Shown here: piece by piece, positions 43,318 to 53,867 of the stretch | Layout of the letters: each line of letters starts with the position of its first letter | How positions within the stretch are numbered: the stretch's first letter is position 1 | From: Paracamarosporium sp. OC-R06-R3 | Lineage: Eukaryota; Ascomycota; Dothideomycetes; Pleosporales; Didymosphaeriaceae | Direction of reading: 5' to 3' | Length of the DNA: 64,000 nt | NCBI GenBank assembly: GCA_019828545.1 | Contig: JACVRA010000134.1 | Span: 62,001-126,000, forward strand | Translations under genes and position numbers: made by a program | The notes under the pieces: model-generated | The model's input: the letters and a program-made list of their open reading frames with translations, nothing else | The model's database searches: none | What the model was told of the DNA's origin: nothing

Positions 43318-44479
43318 GGTCGCTGGCTATGCCAATTCCACGCTAATTCTGCTTCCAAGGTTCATGAACAGGTGTTCGCGTCTCCGCTCCACGGAGGACG
43401 AAACTCTTATGAGTGAGACTAGCACAGGCTTGGATGACATCGCTCTTTATTGTATGATGAGAAGTGGCGTTGTACGTCCCGCTGCAGAATGTGCGTTTGA
43501 GTGGTGTGGCAGTGCGAATAGCCGGTAAAGCGTTGCATGCAGGGTTGAGGACTATGCATGACACCTCACTGTATCCGACCTACTAATATTCTGCAAAAGA
43601 CCCAGTGACGCTGTCAGCCGCATATTACTGGGTATTTGTGCTTGAATAATGACTGTTACATGCTTGAAAGCTGAGTCTGATTCGCCAACCATGGCTGATT
43701 CTGTTACAATATTCCAACTATCATTCGACCTGTGGTCTAGGATGTCAAATTCTGGGATATGCGTTGGCGAGTTGCTTTCATCGGGGGTCTATTCCGTTGC
43801 CGTCGTTGACGCCTAGTGTATGTAGTGTCCCGCTTACACCAATTGCATGTATCTCGTAAGCGTTCAAGGCCTCTCTCTCGCTTGATGTCATCCGTCTTGT
43901 AATAGTCAATTTTACATGAGATCGTGTAAATGATATTTTCAGTAGCAGCGAAGAAGTCTTCTGGGAACATCGAGAGTAGAGAGGGAAGCTGAGACTGGGA
44001 AGTCATGTCATTGCTGGAAGTGTTGAAAGAGCAAATGCACGAGTTCTTGAACAAGGATAGCGTCTCTTTGGTGGGTTATATGTATTCATTCTGATGGTCT
44101 CTAACCAATAATATGTCGATATTTGTCACGGTTTATGGCTCTTACTCTGCAAGATAGTTGCTCCTGCTGCGGCGTGGTTGCGACTTACTTTCTAGCTGTC
44201 CAGGACTAGCGTTGTTGACTCTTGCGTACCTATACCTTCGATAGCTCCTAGATAGTACAGCCTCAGTTCAATCCCATACTTTTCCACTGCGTCCTATCCG
44301 CTCTGCCTCACCGCGACAATATTCGTCGACCCAGGTGCACCATTGCATGAAGCGGTCAGGTATGCGATGCACCATCTCAGTGAGGTATCAGCTGCCTCGC
44401 TACGACGGGGGCACGAGGTGGATATCATGATCGTAAACTGTGCAGTTGTAATATCCACGCCCTTTCCAACCTTTCGCTT
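43318..44479. other. gene-poor interval with one weak frame
   Basis: A minus-strand frame from ATG 44009 to 43737 encodes 90 residues with an acidic/aromatic first half and a basic Arg-rich tail. It is the only stretch with protein-like composition, but nothing identifies it. No other feature. Confidence 0.3.
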
Positions 44480-44935
44480 CTAACACAGGATCGATGTACG
44501 TTGAACCTTTCCCCCAAATAGTGGGTTTTCCACCGGGGGCACCCAATTTCCATTTGCCTCCACCGGTGTCCCCATCGCATTTGCTCTGGTTGTGTCTAGT
44601 ACCCTTATTAGTGACCCATCATGTTGTGGTGTCGCCACATGTAGAACATATAGGTAGATGCTGCAAATGCAGTTCCAGCTTGTGACCGTGAAGTGAGTAA
44701 TGGGTAGGTCTCCAAAACTAGAGAACTGGAATTTGAAGCAGTTCCACTCTGGGGAGAAGCTGCCTGTCATGTTGAAAACTTGAGACGGGGCTTCTTTGCT
44801 GTGAGCCTCGCCGCATTTCATGACGGGGAGATAAAAGTCATGGCCACGAATGTCGAGCGCGGAGTTCGGGGCGCCGAAGGAGAGAGCTGCGAGTAGCACG
44901 AATAGGAGAACGAAGTGAGGGTAAAGCGAATTCAT
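44480..44935 (-). CDS. small secreted protein of unknown function
   Basis: A 151-residue frame starts at 44935 with a strong signal peptide (MNSLYPHFVLLFVLLAALSF). The mature part has cysteines in KCGEA, WNCFKF, NCICS and at the very C-terminus, plus one N-glycosylation site (NMTGS). Composition is typical of secreted fungal proteins. The second half is Pro/Asn/Gly-rich, and an unrecognised intron there is possible. No family recognised; extracellular role unknown. Confidence 0.55.
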   Translation of the reverse strand: MNSLYPHFVLLFVLLAALSFGAPNSALDIRGHDFYLPVMKCGEAHSKEAPSQVFNMTGSFSPEWNCFKFQFSSFGDLPITHFTVTSWNCICSIYLYVLHVATPQHDGSLIRVLDTTRANAMGTPVEANGNWVPPVENPLFGGKVQRTSILC

Positions 44936-45500
44936 GGTTGCTTGCTAGGTGGTGACGAGGATGGTCGGCGGTTCTTTGGAGGGTAGAGGGAGTAGTGAGG
45001 GTGATGACAGGCGCGCAGAGACTAAGTACGAACTAAAAGTTACGTGCCTTCCTGTTGGTGATAGAAGTTGGTTTGCACCTGCCTCCAACTTTCTAAGCAA
45101 TCGCATAGTCTTTCACTTCTTCTATCCTGTTGTGGATTGCAATTCATAAACTTGCCGAGCAACAAAACTAGAAAAACATACGGGCCTGTATCAAGGCAAC
45201 AATTATCACTGCAAGTCATAGACATCTATAATTTTACGAGCTTTATGCTCCAACAGTGAGGATTTTCCGACGTGAATTACGTCTTAGTGCAACAAAACTC
45301 AGGAAATTTCAAGGGATGTTAGCACTAATTCTTGATTGACTTGTCATACCACCAATGCCCAATGCTAGACGCCAAAAAAAATGAAGAATTGAAGATGCTG
45401 GTAGATACTCCACATGCCATTTGTTGCACAATCCCAGTGTGACCGCTCGCTTCCCTCCACAGGAGCTTCTCGTTCTTCCTGCTCACTACTATCATCGCAC
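44936..45500. other. intergenic
   Basis: Promoter of the secreted-protein gene and 3' side of the next minus-strand gene. No coding exon or repeat seen. Confidence 0.4.
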
Positions 45501-45902
45501 TCAACCACTCTTGTTTCCGCCGCTCTTCGGCGAACTTCCGCCCCCACTGGCCTTCGTCCTGACACCTTCCGATGCCCCACCCTCCTGGTCATCTCGCGGC
45601 TTGCTGACCTCAGGGTTGCCTGGGCTGACATTCAGCGGATCATTCTCGCTACTCTTGTTCGACCCCTCTGCCTTTGCTGTCTTCTCTGCGGCCTCGGGGC
45701 TTGTCTTGTTAGGGTTGAAGGCGGCGTCAGACGCAGCGGCAGCATCGTCGGAGCCGGACTTGGAGTACTCAGTCGAGCGGGGCTTGAGGGAGTCTTTGTC
45801 TTGCGCATCCTTCTGCGCAAAGCGCGGAGTAGTCGTGCTGATGAAGCGGGGTTGTGACAGGGTAGCGCGAGGTGCGCGCTGTATGAAACGGCGAGTGAAC
45901 AT
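45501..45902 (-). CDS. small mitochondrial conserved fungal protein
   Basis: Single frame of 133 residues from ATG 45902. The N-terminus (MFTRRFIQRAPRATLSQPRF then ISTTTPRF) is an amphipathic Arg/Ser/Thr-rich mitochondrial presequence with an R-x-F-x-S/T-type cleavage site. The mature part is hydrophilic and Ser/Asp/Lys/Gly-rich, with an AAFNPNKTSPE stretch and an NPEVSKPRDD stretch that I recall from a conserved ascomycete family of unknown function. It probably resides in the mitochondrial matrix. ATG codons further upstream would destroy the presequence. Codon usage and lack of introns are unremarkable. Confidence 0.65.
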   Translation of the reverse strand: MFTRRFIQRAPRATLSQPRFISTTTPRFAQKDAQDKDSLKPRSTEYSKSGSDDAAAASDAAFNPNKTSPEAAEKTAKAEGSNKSSENDPLNVSPGNPEVSKPRDDQEGGASEGVRTKASGGGSSPKSGGNKSG

Positions 45903-47038
45903 GATCGCGTGTGACGGATAGGTGTTGGTTGGTTTGGTTCGTGTAATGCGAGCACGAAGATAGCTCAATTGAGTACCTGCAGGGTGGAAGGGGCGATTTG
46001 AAGGCGATTGAGAGGCTTGAAGCTTGCAACGAGGGAGTAAGGCCTGGATGAGCTTGTGCGAAGAAAGCCGGAGCTATGGCATGTCGTGAGCACTGACTGA
46101 CGTCACTGGTACTGCAAGTTTAACCGAGGCCGAGTATCACGTGATGTGTTCGCAGCCCTCGAAAGGTACTACCTGATGGATGCATAGTTAACCTTGAATT
46201 CCGTAAGAGTAGTCCTGGGTATGCAGTGGTCATCTATTTTTGTGCCTCTAGAACGGCATGAGACAAAGCTTTTCCCCCACGCGGAGCCGGACGCATCTCC
46301 GACGTTGAGACCTCACCGCACTTTTCCCATCATGTCGCGCATTTTTGCAGCCGTGAACTCCGTCGAGCTGTATGCACTATGTTGGTGATGTATATCCCAG
46401 CAGTATCTTATTCGGTTTGTCGAGGATTTTGTCTTTCATATTGGTATGTTTCTTCGAGCATTCATGGGTTCACGTTCGGAATCGGGAGCTCCGAAATTCC
46501 GATACAAGAACCCCCGCGTTCGTCGCATGCGCAAGCCCTAGATGTTCTGGACACACGGCTTACCCTAAGCTGCATAAAAAGGACTGCATGCTCCTGCCTC
46601 AAGTGGCTAGCCTCCGTATCTAAGCGCTCATTATCACGGGGCATCTCTCGGTGCCTGACTGTGCGCTATAAGAATGGACTGAGTGGCCCTGACCTTCTGG
46701 CTCTGTAAAGTACCCAAACCAATATCGAAGATCACAACGTCCAAATATTTCCTTTGCACTGGTGACTTCAAGCTCTTAAGCCATGGTAAGCAGCATTTAA
46801 ATTGCTTGTTAAGTGTTTCTGTTCGGATGTGCTCACGCCGTTCCACACTCAGACTCGAAGCTTCAGAAGACGAAGCGTGCCCTCGGCGACCACATTCGAA
46901 CAGCCTCCCTAAGTACCACTCTTCGTCCAGGCCTGCAAATCAGCTGGAATCTCAGAAACCAAATCCCACAAGATCTCAATCCGCCCTCTGAGCCTGACGT
47001 CGCAATTCCAAAAGCCTACCAAGCTTGCAACCGTCACC
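45903..47038. other. intergenic, promoter side of two divergent genes
   Basis: Lies between the mitochondrial-protein gene (minus) and the MOSC fusion gene (plus). Frames on both strands between 46200 and 47000 are short, overlapping and unsupported. Confidence 0.4.
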
Positions 47039-48733
47039 ATGGCCATCACACCAGTTGCCTGGGCGCCTCCACCGCGCCCCGATCCTGAGTCGCTGAAGAA
47101 CCCGCTCCCGTTCGACCCCATACCTCTCATCCACCTCCGCACCGGAAAGATCCGCCCGGTCTTCAACAAACCCGGTATGACATCCGCCATTCACAAGTCA
47201 CCTCTTGCTTTCCCCATTACCATCACCAAATCCGGCATCGTAGGAGACGAACACGCCTACCTCCCCCACCGTTCCCCGGACAAAGCCATCCACCACTACT
47301 CCTCCGCGCACTATCCACAGTGGGCCGCCGAGATCCCCGAAAGCGCGCATATCTTCAAGCCAGGCGCATTCGGCGAAAATCTGTTCAGCGAGGAGCTAGA
47401 TGAGACGAAATTGTGCATAGGGGATAAGATCCGGGTCGGCGACGTGCTCTTGGAGGTCAGCGAGCCGCGGGCACCATGTTATAAACTCAATCACCGATTC
47501 CAGGTTAAGAACATGGCGAACAGAGTGCAGACGTTGCTGCGGAGTGGTTGGTTGTATCGTGTGCTGGAGCCGGGGGTTGTGCAGGAGGGAGCAATGATCG
47601 AGTTGGTGGAGAGGGTGCATCCGGAGTGGACTGTAGCCCGAGTGGCGTATTACCTGTTTCTGGAGAGGGACAACGTGGAGATGAATAGGGAGATTGTTGG
47701 GTTGTCTGAACTTGGCGAGGACATTAAGGAGAGATTTGAGATGAGGTTAGCGAAAGGCAAGCTAGAGGATGAAGCTGGGAGATTGTTTGGGGGCGAGGAG
47801 GAGAAGATGGATACGTGGAATGAGTATCGATTGGTCGAAAAAAGGACGGAGACGAGCACGGTGACAGCGTTTGTCTTCGAAGCCGTGGAAAATATGGCGG
47901 AAGAAGACGTCAAGATGGTTGAACCAGGGAGCCACGTTCGCATCAAGCTGGGAGGGAAGTTAGTCAGGGCATACTCTGTTGTTGGTGGAACGACGAAGCG
48001 CTTCGAGCTCGGCATCGCGCTCGACCCTGAAAGCCGCGGTGGGTCAAAGTACATGCATACGGAGGTAAAGGTTGGCGACATACTCACATTCGGTCGCATC
48101 ACAGCATCTTTCCCTCTCGTTTCAGATGCAGACAAGCACATCATCATCGCCGGTGGCATTGGTATCACCGCGTTCCTCGCTGCCGCCGAGTACCTCCGCA
48201 GCACGAAACAAGACTACGAGCTGCATTTTGCGGTCTCCTCGGAGGTCCCCTTCGCCGCACGAATCAAAGCATTCGGGTCGAACGCGAAAGTGTACAACAA
48301 GTCTCTTGGTCAGCGCCTGGATGTTAAAACCATCATTGCTGGTGCCGATCCCACAACGCATATCTATTCTTGCGGCCCAGAACGACTCATGGACGCCATT
48401 GCCTCCACCGCTAAGGAGTACGGCATGTCTGATGCTTCTGTGCACTTCGAGCAGTTCACCGTGACAACTTCAGGCGATCCGTTCACAGCAGAGCTGAAAC
48501 AAAGTGGGAAGACGCTGGAAGTAGGGCCTGCACAGTCACTTTTGGATGTGCTACGTGCTGTCGGCCTGGACATTGACTCTTCGTGTGAAGTTGGAAATTG
48601 TGGTACTTGTAAGGTAGACGTATGCTCCGGACGCGTGGAACACCGGGGGACTGGGCTGGATCAGGACGAGAAGAAGGAGAGCATGCTGAGTTGTGTCAGC
48701 AGGGGTGTCGGACGCATCGTTCTGGATCTTTAA
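47039..48733 (+). CDS. MOSC - flavin reductase - [2Fe-2S] ferredoxin fusion protein
   Basis: Single exon, 564 residues. Residues 30-195 form a MOSC domain of the YiiM type, with GAFGENL at 109-115 and Cys147 (EPRAPCYKL), the likely molybdenum-cofactor ligand. Residues 255-365 form an FAD/FMN-binding barrel with R-A-Y-S-V at 310-314. Residues 366-470 form an NAD(P)-binding lobe with GGIGIT and a CGPE motif. Residues 485-564 form a plant-type ferredoxin with C516-x4-C521-x2-C524 and C552. The reductase half has the domain order of phthalate dioxygenase/vanillate demethylase reductases. Electrons can thus be proposed to pass NAD(P)H-flavin-2Fe-2S-Mo within one chain, as in the mARC/cytochrome b5 system or bacterial YcbX and YiiM N-hydroxylamine reduction. 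Substrate unknown; probably cytosolic. Confidence 0.9.
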   Translation: MAITPVAWAPPPRPDPESLKNPLPFDPIPLIHLRTGKIRPVFNKPGMTSAIHKSPLAFPITITKSGIVGDEHAYLPHRSPDKAIHHYSSAHYPQWAAEIPESAHIFKPGAFGENLFSEELDETKLCIGDKIRVGDVLLEVSEPRAPCYKLNHRFQVKNMANRVQTLLRSGWLYRVLEPGVVQEGAMIELVERVHPEWTVARVAYYLFLERDNVEMNREIVGLSELGEDIKERFEMRLAKGKLEDEAGRLFGGEEEKMDTWNEYRLVEKRTETSTVTAFVFEAVENMAEEDVKMVEPGSHVRIKLGGKLVRAYSVVGGTTKRFELGIALDPESRGGSKYMHTEVKVGDILTFGRITASFPLVSDADKHIIIAGGIGITAFLAAAEYLRSTKQDYELHFAVSSEVPFAARIKAFGSNAKVYNKSLGQRLDVKTIIAGADPTTHIYSCGPERLMDAIASTAKEYGMSDASVHFEQFTVTTSGDPFTAELKQSGKTLEVGPAQSLLDVLRAVGLDIDSSCEVGNCGTCKVDVCSGRVEHRGTGLDQDEKKESMLSCVSRGVGRIVLDL

Positions 48734-49008
48734 CAGTAGATAAGAGAGAAGCTTTTGCTTTTACTTGTGAATTTATTTACCAATGAAATTTTGCTTTAGC
48801 ATGCTGGTATCATACAGCCACCCGCTTTAAACGCGGAATTTATGCAATCAATCCCAAACGCCATCCCATGCCATGAAGTATGCACATCGAATCGAGACCC
48901 CTCTCGTGCTCAATCATCCCATCGCATATTCAGAACCAATCCCTGCACTTCCTCCGGATCCAGCTGGTGTTTTCTCTCCACAGCTCTTTCCCTTTCGCCT
49001 TCAAAGAG

Positions 49009-49291
49009 TCACATGCCAACAGCGCGTCCGTACCATTCGGCAGCGAGAGGCCATCCAAGAACGAGCACTGCCATGGGTACAACACTGGTCTTGTTAGTAC
49101 GACTGAAATGGAGAGTAGGAGGGACAGTGTGCAACGTACAAGCCACCAGTGCGAGCAATGCGCTTGGGGTAGAGGCTGAAGTCAACGGTATGCGGTTTCA
49201 CCGTCACCGGGTTGCGTGCGAACGGGTGGGGCTCGGTGAGGTAGCGCGAAGCAGTGCGGAACATGGCGAACTTCTGAGTTGGGGAAGGCAT
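49009..49291 (-). CDS. tiny single-span mitochondrial-type membrane protein
   Basis: Exons 49291-49140 and 49084-49009 (55-bp intron with a perfect GTACTAAC-like branch point eight bases before the CCAG acceptor) give 75 residues, or 66 from the internal ATG at 49264. The N-terminal half is basic (FRTASRYLTEPHPFARNP), suggesting mitochondrial targeting. The second exon encodes one transmembrane helix (VVPMAVLVLGWPLAAEWYGR). Layout fits a small inner-membrane subunit or assembly factor; family not recognised. Reading through the intron gives a shorter product that lacks the helix. Confidence 0.6.
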
Positions 49292-50155
49292 GTTGTAGTT
49301 TGTGCTTGTGTGTGTAGCTTCGAAAAGACTTTTGTGTTCGCTTCGAGATTCGCTCGTAGGAGTTGGGCAGACCGGTGTCTATACGCTTTTTTCTATCCAA
49401 ATGGCTGAGTGGAGTAGACCGAGGTCTATAGATAGTCCCTTGTAGTGATGATTGGAGTTGTAGTTGTAGATGCTGAGTGGAGAATGGGCTTCACTGGGCA
49501 GCGTCACACACGGATATATACAGCTTCGAAAAGGGAAGAGTCGGATCCCTCATGGCAAATCCTGCGCAGAGCATCGTACCACACGAGTATCACGCCAGAC
49601 GTTGTCGCTCACACAGCCGACTCATTACCGTGATGAGTGTACAGCCCTACGGCCTCGCTTGGCGCTGCCGCACGGCATGACCAAGCGCACACAGGCGCGA
49701 ATATCGAGAACGTGCCTGTTTGGGCACATTTTGTATGGAGAATACGTGTGGTCAGCAGCGAAGAGACGTGTCATTGGCCGCGGCCATGGGCGTTGATGAG
49801 TTTGCGGGGGCTGGCCTCGAGGCGTCGCGAGAGAGTGGTGTGATAGTGTCGTGAAGGGGGCCTGGCAAGCTCGGCAGCCGCCGAATCGCATCACTAAGCG
49901 AGCGGCAGACGGCGACGCCTGAGAATCGTGCCACCGTTTTCGCCCCAGTAGTAAGCTCGAGCTGGAACCTGCCAAAAAGATAACACGCTGGCGGTGGAGG
50001 ATGGCCCAAAGCGATGGCATTATTGCGACCGATCCCAATCTCGACACGACCCTTTCAGAAGGGGATCTGCGAGAAGGAAGCACGAAAACGCAAATCTGCG
50101 CCAACTGGTCAACGATCCTCACCACCTGAGCTACCAGATGTCATCCAGTCCTCCT
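49292..50155. other. intergenic with a short coding-like remnant
   Basis: At 50001-50129 the plus strand has a 42-codon ATG frame, acidic and Thr/Asp-rich (MAQSDGIIATDPNLDTTLSE). It reads like the N-terminus of a larger protein but runs into a stop, then the antisense of the next gene. A 166-codon minus-strand frame across 49625-50125 is Arg/Pro/Ser-rich and unsupported. Confidence 0.35.
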
Positions 50156-52171
50156 TTACTGGTTCATCTGTCTCTCCTCCAACTGCCTGGCCCAAGGCTC
50201 AAGCTGTGCGCGATGCACTTTCTGCCACGTTGTCTCCCCGACTCCACGTTTCCTTCGATCTGCCTGTAGATCCTTCTCCGGCTTTCCGATTTCGTGCTTC
50301 TTCGACTCCTTGCAAGTCTTGAATGGGTGCTTCAACTTTCCAGGGATCGGAGACCCATCCGGACCGGGCTTGAAATTCCAGTTGATGCTGTTCTCACCTC
50401 TGCAATGGTTGTGATCACTGCAGTAATCTTCCCAATCCTCACTGAATTTGAAAAGTGTTTGCTCAAGGAACTTCCGCGTCTTGTCCTTTTCGGAGTCGTA
50501 ATGCTTCTGCTTCCATGGAAATTCGCCACACTTACAAGGGTAATTACGTCCAGACTTGGTCCAGACGGAAGATATAGCTTCACCAAAGGGATTGCGACAA
50601 ATAGGAAGAGTGAAGGCACCAGGCACCTTGCCAAGCTCTTTTTTCGCGTCGATCATGGTCTGGATGAACTGTAGAAGGTCAGGCTGCTCTGGCCCAATTT
50701 TGTCTTCGAAATTGTTGGCGTCAATCCAAAGCGAGGAGCGCACAATGTCCTCCTTAGACAGGCCGTAGACTTTCGAGTTTTGATCTTCGAGAAAGTTTCT
50801 ATACCCTATGGGTCCGTGGACTAGGGCCTGGTCATTCCTCCAAGCGTCGTTCTCTTCAGACTGGTCGATAGAGTACAACCAGTACGTGTGTGAAGGATAT
50901 TCATCCAAGCAGACTCGAACCTCGCTTGCACCCCGGTTGTCTGTATGGCAATTGCCATTTTGGGAATCGGTGTCGAGTATGTAAGCTCGCTCGAATTTCC
51001 ACAGGCTGTTGATCAGGGCCGCTTGATAATACATCTCAACGACTTCCCTGAGCCTTGGGTAAGCTTGGGGTTCCACCTCGACAAACTCACCTGACTTGAT
51101 GAGTTGTCGTAGATCTTGGTCCTGAGTATTATTGTTACCCTTCATAAGAGCATCCAAATCCCAGTTGATCGCATCCCTTGCCTCGTGTGCGACTTGATTC
51201 CATGAAAGGGACGCTATTTCGACAAGATCTTGGCTCAGATGACTGTAAAACGGTTAGCGGTGCTTAAGTAACATGGACAGCGGTTTACTTACGGATTGTC
51301 GCGTGCTGCCCTGAGTATGCCCGAGACCCCAATGAAAGAATTTGACATCAACGTGGCGGCCTGATTGACCTGCCCAATCTGCTTGATCGTCCCCTCACTA
51401 ACCTTCTTCCCCAAAGCCGAAGCAAACACCCCCGCTTCTCCAAGCATAGGAGTTGCACCTAGTAGTCCAGTAGCTAGTAGCAACAGAGCCGTAGTAGCCG
51501 CCGAAACCAGATCTTGCTGCATCTGCCGCTCAACTCGCTTTCTCTCCATGCGCTTGGCACTGGTGTAGATGTCTACGTTCGTCACCATACTAGCTATTTG
51601 AAACGACGTAGCTTCGGCGGTTGCTTTGTCCACGGCCTCGTGGTAGTGCGCTACACCAGAAATACTTTCGAAGACGTAATAAGCCATTTGGCGATCGTGC
51701 TCTGGGAGACTTTGATTGAGGCTCAAGCAACTGGAAAGCTGTATGTGGTGTCAGTATGTATCATGGGACCTGTGTATTGAGTCAAAACTCGAATAACATG
51801 GTACTTACGGTACAAGAACCAACGCCATCGCATCTCACGGTGCTGGGGACCGCATCGGGAGCAAATTTATCGCGCATAAACAGCGTGAAATACTCAAAAT
51901 CGTTGCTAGAGAAGAACTCGTTCCATTGAACGTCCAACCACTCAGCAACTTATTTGCCCTTGCCTTCATCCCATGCGTCCCGTGTGGGAATTTCAAGCCC
52001 ACCGCTCTTATGATATGCGACTTTGTGGTGGTGAGCACCGTTTTTTGGAGAAGGATTGCCAGTCTTTTGCGAACCAGGCTTTTTAGCGGCAGGTCGTCGC
52101 TCCGGGGATGGAGATGCGAGGGGAAGGCTATATCCTAGCAACAAAAGTAGGAAAGCAAGCAGGAGATTCAT
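50156..52171 (-). pseudogene. large secreted protein gene interrupted by one in-frame stop
   Basis: Exons 52171-51809, 51738-51293 and 51242-50156 (introns 70 and 50 bp, all consensus) form one frame of 631 codons plus stop, broken only by a TAA at 51952-51950 (codon 74). Residues 1-20 are a signal peptide (MNLLLAFLLLLLG). A Pro/Lys-rich linker, a C-x5-C-x3-C region, an Ala/Gly/Leu-rich hydrophobic segment and a long Cys/Trp-rich domain (CKCGEFPW, YCSDHNHCRG) follow. The tail is basic. Family not recognised. The frame after the stop remains coding-like for 550 codons and both introns are intact. The nonsense change must therefore be recent, be an assembly error, or be spliced out; a weak 81-bp intron from GTCGCA to CTGAG would remove it in phase. 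Confidence 0.6.
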
Positions 52172-53867
52172 GTCGGTGAGTTTTAGCGTTGAATCATTGT
52201 TTGGTGGGAAATGTGTCATGTAGTGAAGCGCTTTCTTATTTTGGGTGTTAGAGATGGTCGGAAGGTGGACACGGCCGAACACACCTGCACTTTGATATAT
52301 TCGAGAAATGCCCTTCTTGGCACGAAATATATTTTCATGACCACCGTAACCACAAACCCATTTTCAATACGTTTTCCCTCGAAATGTTGTGGAACAATTT
52401 GGGGTTCTGTCTGACCTATCACATGGGTTAGGGTCTGCAAAGGCTGTAAACTACTACAACTTACTTCAGATGGCTATTGCTGCTTGAATTATCTTTGGTA
52501 TGTTACCTCTTACGACTTCGCGTATAGCTGGTTAAATTCTAGTGCTGGTGTTAAGAGTAGTTAATTGAAGGCGTTGCGACTCTGTACTCTGAACCTAAAT
52601 AGTCGACTTCTGCATCAATTGTTAAGGCATGACTCTTGGCTATCCTCACCAAACCATACATTTGCAATGACTCCAAAGGGGACTGTTGACGAGTAGAGCC
52701 ATACAAAACCACAGATTTAGTAACTACAAAACATTCAGAAGTGCTTAGCTCCACTTTGGAGCCTAAAGCCAACCCGCTGGGTCCAAACCCGGCCCAACAA
52801 CAACTTGGTTGTTCTGTCTGATCGCGACCCATGGTTGGCCTTTCTTATGGAAAGAAGCTGCCAATATATATTGAGAGATATCCGGATGATCGTTCAGACT
52901 AACTTACCTATCTCGAAGGAAGGGTACATCTGCTCAGAAAGTCTGGATCCTAGGGCAAGAGTTCAAAAGAGAATGCTCCAAAATAGCTGGCAGAAAGTAT
53001 GGGGGGTGCATAATATTGGCTCTGCAGGCCACATTTGACTGAACAAACTTATGAAAAGAGCTAACCCTTTATGATAAGCATTATGCATGTATTCTCAAGG
53101 GTAGCAACCGTGGTAAATGCTCAGTATCTTTCCACCATATCAACTGCGTTGGGCGAGTGCTCGATGCATCCCTCCACCTACAGGCCCAACGTCCGCATAA
53201 ACTGCTCCGGTCTGCTAGTTAGAGCTCATAATCGAGAAAATATTCGTCCAAAAAAGACACCGTAAAACACCGTGTCACGTGAACATTTACGGCGCAGACT
53301 AAGTTCAGGCACGGCATGTTTGCCTTCCCAACAGTAGAAGAGCTCAAAAATTTTGCTTCATCCGACCATTCTTAACCGCTTCTTGATCACTTAACCAACT
53401 CAGATGAAGCGATCGCTTGTTTACGGGTGTGAGGTACCGGTAATTAATAGAGATACGTTCAATGATGTGCAGGATGATTCAATGTGGATGGAAACGCACA
53501 AAAAGCAACACTACTAATAATAGCAACGAAAGTCATTGTGCATTATCTATATTATAAACTGAGGCAAATAACGTAAAAAATACTATCGGAGTAAAAGACA
53601 GATGAGTTCGTCTCCACAAAGGACAAGTTTAGGGAGCTGTTACCGTTTCTTCGGCTTTTCCATCCTGGTCCTACATATAGAAACGTTCCTCCTCATTTTT
53701 ACTACGCCCTTTCTTGTGCCGATTCCCAGGGGAATCACTTTATTTTTGTATCACTTTTTGTACCAAGGCGTATGCCGAATCGTAATAAAAAATCAACTCT
53801 CCAGATAGAAGCGTTCGTAGTTTCATCGTATGATGTGATTTGCGAAGGCATCGACGTTATGAAGATG
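52172..53867. other. gene-poor, AT-rich interval
   Basis: About 1.7 kb with many stops in all frames. A minus-strand frame at 52832-52551 has plausible composition but no recognisable motif or partner exon. It could be a decayed element; I saw no inverted or direct terminal repeats. Confidence 0.35.

Noticed and set aside
49625..50125. 166-codon minus-strand frame
   Set aside because: Arg/Ser/Pro/His-rich with no motif; the plus strand and splice signals give no support for a gene here.
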